Assembly: GCF_900116685.1 (NCBI RefSeq)
Contig: NZ_FPBL01000012.1
Span: forward strand, 1-40,876
Length of the DNA stretch: 40,876 nt
From: Nitrosomonas eutropha
GTDB taxonomy: Bacteria > Pseudomonadota > Gammaproteobacteria > Burkholderiales > Nitrosomonadaceae
Direction: 5' to 3'
Numbering within the stretch: the first letter of the stretch is position 1; every line of letters begins with the position of its first letter. This document shows, in pieces, positions 36,853-40,876 of the stretch. The translations under genes and the position numbers were made by a program. Below the pieces are notes generated by a model that was not told the origin of the DNA, searched no databases, and saw only the letters and a program-made list of their open reading frames with translations.

Positions 36853-37364
36853 TGCACGAGGGTAAGATGATGGAATCAGCGAACGAGTAAAACTATATCA
36901 AATCACGATGATGCTGATAGTAACAAACATCGGATAATATTTGGAATAACGCCAATTATTCAGTATGGTTCGATTACTATAAATAAAAATTCGCTCAACT
37001 GATAATTGAATTAAGTAGGATGCTACGGATAGAATTTAGATAATACTCACAGAAAAACTTTGGCTTCCCAATTGACCTTAAAGACTAACTGCCTATCGTA
37101 ATACCAACCAAACTTCCATTTTATGATATAGGAGGTTGCTTCAAATTAGCGAATAATTCAATAATATCTACTAGAAAACATGCGGTGTTATCGTAGGTTT
37201 TGCAAAGATGGGGGCACAGTAAGAACCGAGTAAAGCTCGCGTGAGTAACAGTCACCAAAGATAATTCGAGCTAAAAATACAGAAAAAGCAGGATAATTTA
37301 AATTACCCTGCTTTTTCTCACTTTTTAATTCTAAGTTAGAATTTTAGTATGAGTGATAGTATTC
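36853..37364. other. AT-rich intergenic stretch without recognisable gene
   Basis: This 512-base stretch lies between the ABC gene's start and the end of the small exported-protein gene. It has no open frame of 60 codons or more in either direction. The only firm element is the terminator at 37281-37318. Two small hairpin-capable pairs (CGAG/CTCG and GTGA/TCAC) sit near 37225-37260. I saw no promoter I would defend. It could be decayed insertion DNA. Confidence 0.6.
37281..37318 (-). terminator. terminator of the copper locus
   Basis: AGAAAAAGCAGG (37281-37292) pairs with CCTGCTTTTTCT (37307-37318) over 12 bp. Between them TAATTTAAATTA is itself self-complementary, so the 38 bases are one long palindrome with a single A/C mismatch. 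On the minus strand GTATTTTTAG follows the stem, as an intrinsic terminator. Confidence 0.8.
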
Positions 37365-37901
37365 TCAATCTTCTTCGGTATTGCTCTCATCCTGTTCAGG
37401 AGAAGATTCGGGCTCCTGCTCAGTGGCATTTTCACTCTCAGTATCTCCATGATGATGTTCATGTGCCCCTTCTTTAGCATCAGCAGACGCTCCTTGAACT
37501 AACGATGTAAATCGAGCAGTATATGTTTTATTGTGCTCTGGTACTACGAAAACAGATATTACCTTTTCAGGAGTAATTTTAAAATCACCTGTTCCTTTCA
37601 TGAAATTTGCAAATATAGGCGTCAGTTGTATTGAAACCTTGTTTCCATCTTTATCAAAAACATTTGCTTTTGCTGATCCGCCTTTAGAAAGGATTTGATC
37701 ACGATCGTTTTGATCAGTAATATATAGACGTAATTCACCATCCTTAGCTAACAATTCAAAGTGATACGGTCCTGACGCGAGAACTTGCCCGCCATGTGCT
37801 CCTTTTGCTACTTTTATATCTTCACTTGAATGTGCCCACGCTGAACCTGTCAATAAAATAACTAAACTAGAAAAGATAATACCAACTAGAAATTTTTTCA
37901 T
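37365..37901 (-). CDS. exported protein with His/acidic tail, copCD-linked
   Basis: From the ATG at 37901 (a GGGGGAG ribosome site precedes it) the 178-residue product has a clear signal peptide ending AWA, so the mature protein would begin with His24. A globular part follows (KGAHGGQVLASGPYHFELLA; DGELRLYITDQND), probably a small beta-sandwich. It then has a His-rich spot, AHEHHHGD, and a Glu-rich C-terminal tail. Periplasmic metal binding is plausible from composition and from its place after copCD, but I recognise no named family with certainty. About 110 bases separate it from copD. Confidence 0.8.
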   Translation of the reverse strand: MKKFLVGIIFSSLVILLTGSAWAHSSEDIKVAKGAHGGQVLASGPYHFELLAKDGELRLYITDQNDRDQILSKGGSAKANVFDKDGNKVSIQLTPIFANFMKGTGDFKITPEKVISVFVVPEHNKTYTARFTSLVQGASADAKEGAHEHHHGDTESENATEQEPESSPEQDESNTEED

Positions 37902-38013
37902 TACCACTCCCCCTCACAGTTAAAAATTGCTCTACAAGCCCTACAATTTTATTATTAAACCTACTTAAATAGATCAACTAAAACCCTTTTTCCTGAAGCT
38001 TCTCTTGGCAAAG

Positions 38014-40158
38014 TTAATGTGCATGATTATGCGACTGTGGCAATATCTCCTTTTCCTGATTAAGTTGTTGAAGTTGATCTGTAAGTAACGCTAAGTTGCC
38101 CCAACCAGATTGGTCCAGCGAAGGTATCCAGCGCGCACGAAAATAGCCAGACCAATCAACAAGAAACTCCATATGATCCGGGATATTACCTTCTCCTAGA
38201 ATATCAGGATCTTTAAGAGTTCGCCTATATAAAATATAACTGTCTCTTATTTCATACCATCCATCCCTTACTACTTCAATAGAGCTATTGACAGCAAAGT
38301 CAGCTATTGCTGTTGCACTGTATTCATCTAAAGGAATAGCGAGTATAACAGTATTTAAGTTTTTAAATTTTTCGTAATTTTCGCTTAACTCTTTCAATCT
38401 TTCTAAAGAAGTGGGCCAGTTAAAGAACGCCAGCAAAATATTTTGATGTTGTCGATATTCTTTAAGAGTACCAGTAGCGTTGGTATAGGTCGTAAACTGA
38501 AAATCAGGTGGTATCGCTGAAAGTTTATGTGAAGCAGCAGTAGAGCCCAGCCACCTTATCTGATAACCACTCGACATTGCTTGAATATAATTAACAATAT
38601 CCCAACGATCTTCTTCCGCCAGGCTTTCAGAAAAGCCCGGCATACCTGCTTCTTCAATGCCATGACTTATCCAATGAAAAAAATCACCGGCAGTATGTCT
38701 CGACGTATATAAATCAGTAAGTAAATCTGTAGGCATCCTCGGTAAGGTTTTAGCAAGAATACCATTACCCCTTCCTTGAGGCCCATGACAACTTGAGCAA
38801 AACTCAGAAAAATGGGCCGAACCATTTGAAATTGAAATTACATCAAATGGAACAGGTGGATCTCGATACGTTTCAGTATATGCATCAACAGCGAACTGAG
38901 GTAACGCAACAGCTACACAACCTAATGCTAATACCATCGTCACTGTATTATGCTTTCTGGAACTCCTGCCTTTTTTTATCCCTGACAAGAATGAACCAAT
39001 TGTTGCAATAAATAAAATTATTCCTAATATCAGAAAAAACTGAACACTTGGATCTTCCCATGTTCCGGCACCCAAGGTTCCGTCTATTGTAAAACGGAAT
39101 GAATAAGGCCAATTCTCCACCATTGCATGCTTAGCAGGCATGGTGTTGGAAAGAATTGTTGCAAATAATACAAGTAGCAGTGCAAATACAAATTCAATTC
39201 GAACCCATTTTCTTAATTTCTCTACGCCAACACTAGAAAAATTCCCATCATAACCATGATTTCCTGCCTGAGTAGTTTTATGCATTGATTTTGAAAGTGG
39301 AAAATTTTTCCTTTCATTTTCCTTTTCAAGCCCGGAGGAATCAATCGAATCACAAACTCTTTCGAATGAAGGAAGCCATTTTGATCGTGCCTGGAAAGCT
39401 ATCAATAAAATAATCACCAATAAAGAAATTTTGATGATCAATGCCCAACCATAAGTGCTCGCAACCAGTGCATGATAATAATTCTCAACCATTCGATCTG
39501 TCAGAATCAGACCTGTCAATATAATTACAGCCATAACAGGCAGAGCAATGAAAGAAAACTTCTTAAGGCTTTCTACATTCAAAACTAGTTGAGTGCCCTT
39601 TTCCTGACAATTACGCCGATCAAAAACAATAAACAAAAATGCTGGCAACGCACCAAACCACACTCCAGCCATCAAAATATGAATGGCATAAACAGGAACA
39701 TAAAACAAGAAATTCTCGTCTGAACCAGCATGACTTACCATAGCAGAAGCTATCAAAGGCAAAGATGCCAAGCTTGCAATCATGACGTAATGCCATCTTA
39801 CCCGCTCACGTTTTAACGAGATAAATGTAGCGGCACCCAGCAAAAACAAAGCTGATACCGCACGTACCGCCCACATGTGCCCCATATTGGTATGTTGGAC
39901 AATTTTTATCCATGCATCTGGCCTCCATACATTTGATTCAATCCCCGTTGCTTTTCCCGTAGTTGTTGCCAAAACTCCCATAAGACCAATTAAAACTATA
40001 CAAGCCAGCAACGGAAATAATTTTTCTAGACGTAAAACCCAAAAATTACCGAATAATTCTTTCCTTGCGCCCGCGATTGCCAGATAAGTACAGCTGCCAA
40101 GCAATATCAGATTAGCAACAAGCTGTGACCAGCGGGCAAATATCGCAACAACTTCCAT
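38014..40158 (-). CDS. copD: CopD copper-transport protein fused to cytochrome c and thioredoxin-fold domains
   Basis: This 714-residue protein combines three parts. Residues about 1-430 are a CopD-type membrane region with multiple helices and a hydrophilic insert (about 265-315). Residues about 443-530 form a class I cytochrome c domain with heme motif C454-SS-C457-H458 and likely axial Met506 (EEAGMPGF). Residues about 545-700 look like a thioredoxin/SCO-type fold (ILLAFFNWPTS; EFLVDWSGYFRARW) without its cysteine pair, ending in HNHAH. It should sit in the inner membrane with the C-terminal domains in the periplasm. copC lies five bases upstream, and copper import or delivery is the family role. 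Confidence 0.88.
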   Translation of the reverse strand: MEVVAIFARWSQLVANLILLGSCTYLAIAGARKELFGNFWVLRLEKLFPLLACIVLIGLMGVLATTTGKATGIESNVWRPDAWIKIVQHTNMGHMWAVRAVSALFLLGAATFISLKRERVRWHYVMIASLASLPLIASAMVSHAGSDENFLFYVPVYAIHILMAGVWFGALPAFLFIVFDRRNCQEKGTQLVLNVESLKKFSFIALPVMAVIILTGLILTDRMVENYYHALVASTYGWALIIKISLLVIILLIAFQARSKWLPSFERVCDSIDSSGLEKENERKNFPLSKSMHKTTQAGNHGYDGNFSSVGVEKLRKWVRIEFVFALLLVLFATILSNTMPAKHAMVENWPYSFRFTIDGTLGAGTWEDPSVQFFLILGIILFIATIGSFLSGIKKGRSSRKHNTVTMVLALGCVAVALPQFAVDAYTETYRDPPVPFDVISISNGSAHFSEFCSSCHGPQGRGNGILAKTLPRMPTDLLTDLYTSRHTAGDFFHWISHGIEEAGMPGFSESLAEEDRWDIVNYIQAMSSGYQIRWLGSTAASHKLSAIPPDFQFTTYTNATGTLKEYRQHQNILLAFFNWPTSLERLKELSENYEKFKNLNTVILAIPLDEYSATAIADFAVNSSIEVVRDGWYEIRDSYILYRRTLKDPDILGEGNIPDHMEFLVDWSGYFRARWIPSLDQSGWGNLALLTDQLQQLNQEKEILPQSHNHAH

Positions 40159-40163
40159 TGTTG

Positions 40164-40595
40164 TTATTTAGTCTTATTGTCCTTAACGGTAAATTTATAT
40201 TCCGAATCCAGCACGTGCCCATCTACTGATAACACCCGGAACTTAACCGTATACTGACCTCCTGCCAATTCTGGTAGCTCCAAATAAATAGATTTTGAAT
40301 CGTCCGGATGTGCCATAGGTTTCTCTTCCGTTAAGATATTATTATCCGCATCAAGTAGAGAAAGTGAAGCATAGTCTGCTTCAATTTCTTCATTGAACCA
40401 TAGTCTGACTTGTTTAGGAGAAGCAGCAAGGGTAGCCCTGCGTGCAGGCTCAGCTTTAACCAGCTCAGCATGTGCAAACACAGCATTGGGAGATACTAGT
40501 AGAGTTACTAATCCAAATCCTAGAATTACAGTACTTATCTTTACCGTAGTAGCTAGTTTTATCATAATAAATTTAAAATGATTATTTTTTATCAT
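40164..40595 (-). CDS. copC: copper resistance protein CopC
   Basis: CopC is a small periplasmic copper-binding beta barrel. The 143-residue product (AGGA before the ATG) has a signal peptide with cleavage after VFA, so the mature protein begins H42-AEL. His1 with Asp125 and His127 (SVDGHVL) matches the Cu(II) site of CopC. The usual Met-rich Cu(I) loop is not evident, so it resembles the Cu(II)-only subclass. It lies just before copD and after the end of a probable amoD. Confidence 0.93.
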   Translation of the reverse strand: MIKNNHFKFIMIKLATTVKISTVILGFGLVTLLVSPNAVFAHAELVKAEPARRATLAASPKQVRLWFNEEIEADYASLSLLDADNNILTEEKPMAHPDDSKSIYLELPELAGGQYTVKFRVLSVDGHVLDSEYKFTVKDNKTK

Positions 40596-40773
40596 GTCGC
40601 CATCCTATTAATAATAAAGACAAATATATGAACAAGGATTATTGTTCCACCGAACAAAAACTTACTTTGGTATCGTTGCGTAAATGATCCTTCTAGGAGA
40701 TGCCGACTTTTCCGCCATCATGGGAGGCATCACGACGTGGCAACCCAGAGTTCATTAATTTAATCAGTATTTT

Positions 40774-40876
40774 TTATGTATTTTTTTCTTTTTTACTTTT
40801 TGAGAAGAAGAAGTATCCGGCACCTATAATAACGATCAATAAAGGCCAGAGGAACATATTCAACTTGATTTTACCC
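40774..40876 (-). CDS. C-terminal end of a membrane-anchored protein, probably AmoD/AmoE
   Basis: The minus-strand frame from the window edge ends GKIKLNMFLWPLLIVIIGAG then YFFFSKSKKEKNT and a stop: a single C-terminal membrane helix and basic tail. AmoD/AmoE-type proteins (orf5/orf4 of the amo operon) have such a tail anchor, and amoD precedes copCD in nitrosomonads. Only 33 residues are visible, so the name rests on position and shape. Between its stop and copC lie about 178 bases with a GATGCC/GGCATC hairpin (about 40700-40732). Confidence 0.5.
   Translation of the reverse strand, partial: GKIKLNMFLWPLLIVIIGAGYFFFSKSKKEKNT

Noticed and set aside
37220..37265. Riboswitch-like pair of small hairpins
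   Set aside because: Stems are only 4 bp, no known aptamer consensus is visible, and the segment is downstream of the copper locus rather than before a gene.

Overview
The window looks like a chromosomal segment of a Nitrosomonas-like betaproteobacterial ammonia oxidiser. Three things point there. Gene sets are ordered as in betaproteobacteria (purM-purN-DUF3108; pcnB-folK-dNK-panB-panC; lptC-lptA-lptB-rpoN-hpf-ptsN-hprK). The G+C content looks moderate by eye. At the right edge a copC-copD pair follows the end of a small membrane-anchored protein, the arrangement known downstream of ammonia monooxygenase (amoCAB-amoE-amoD-copCD). The genus is inferred from gene order; no rRNA or amoA lies in the window.

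Layout: 1-1208 is decayed DNA, the 3' part of a dead IS5-type transposase abutting the ruined 3' end of an OPT-family transporter gene. 1297-3831 (minus) holds an unrecognised lipoprotein and an AI-2E-family permease. 3891-7591 (plus) is purM-purN-DUF3108-RsmB/NOP methyltransferase. 7673-9192 (minus) has a small CPVC thiol protein, a glycine-rich lipoprotein and a Tyr/Gly/His-rich exported protein. 9422-12639 (plus) has an EI24/CysZ-like membrane protein, a REC-GGDEF-EAL protein with eroded active sites, and a secreted FKBP isomerase. 12718-15250 (minus) is M48 protease-phhB-rsgA with overlapping ends, divergent from orn. Alpha-glucan phosphorylase (15991-18545) is broken by a frameshift.

18569-22777 (minus) is pcnB-folK-deoxynucleoside kinase-panB-panC, and 22880-25970 (minus) is nadA-EEP phosphodiesterase-clsB. 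26261-31882 (plus) is the LPS export/sigma-54/nitrogen-PTS cluster, followed by ubiX. 32736-35058 (minus) is yciB-mutY-fau. 35155-36852 (minus) is an ABC exporter whose nucleotide-binding motifs are mostly lost. A 512-bp AT-rich stretch with no recognisable gene precedes the copper locus at 37365-40876 (minus): end of a probable amoD, then copC, a CopD-cytochrome c-thioredoxin-fold fusion, and a small exported protein with a His/acidic tail.

Most of the window is housekeeping. The parts that stand out are the copper locus, the pseudo-ABC exporter, the degenerate c-di-GMP protein, a 126-nt nested inverted-repeat element between hpf and ptsN, and two nearly matching promoters in front of hpf and ubiX. 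I saw no CRISPR array, tRNA, rRNA or prophage.
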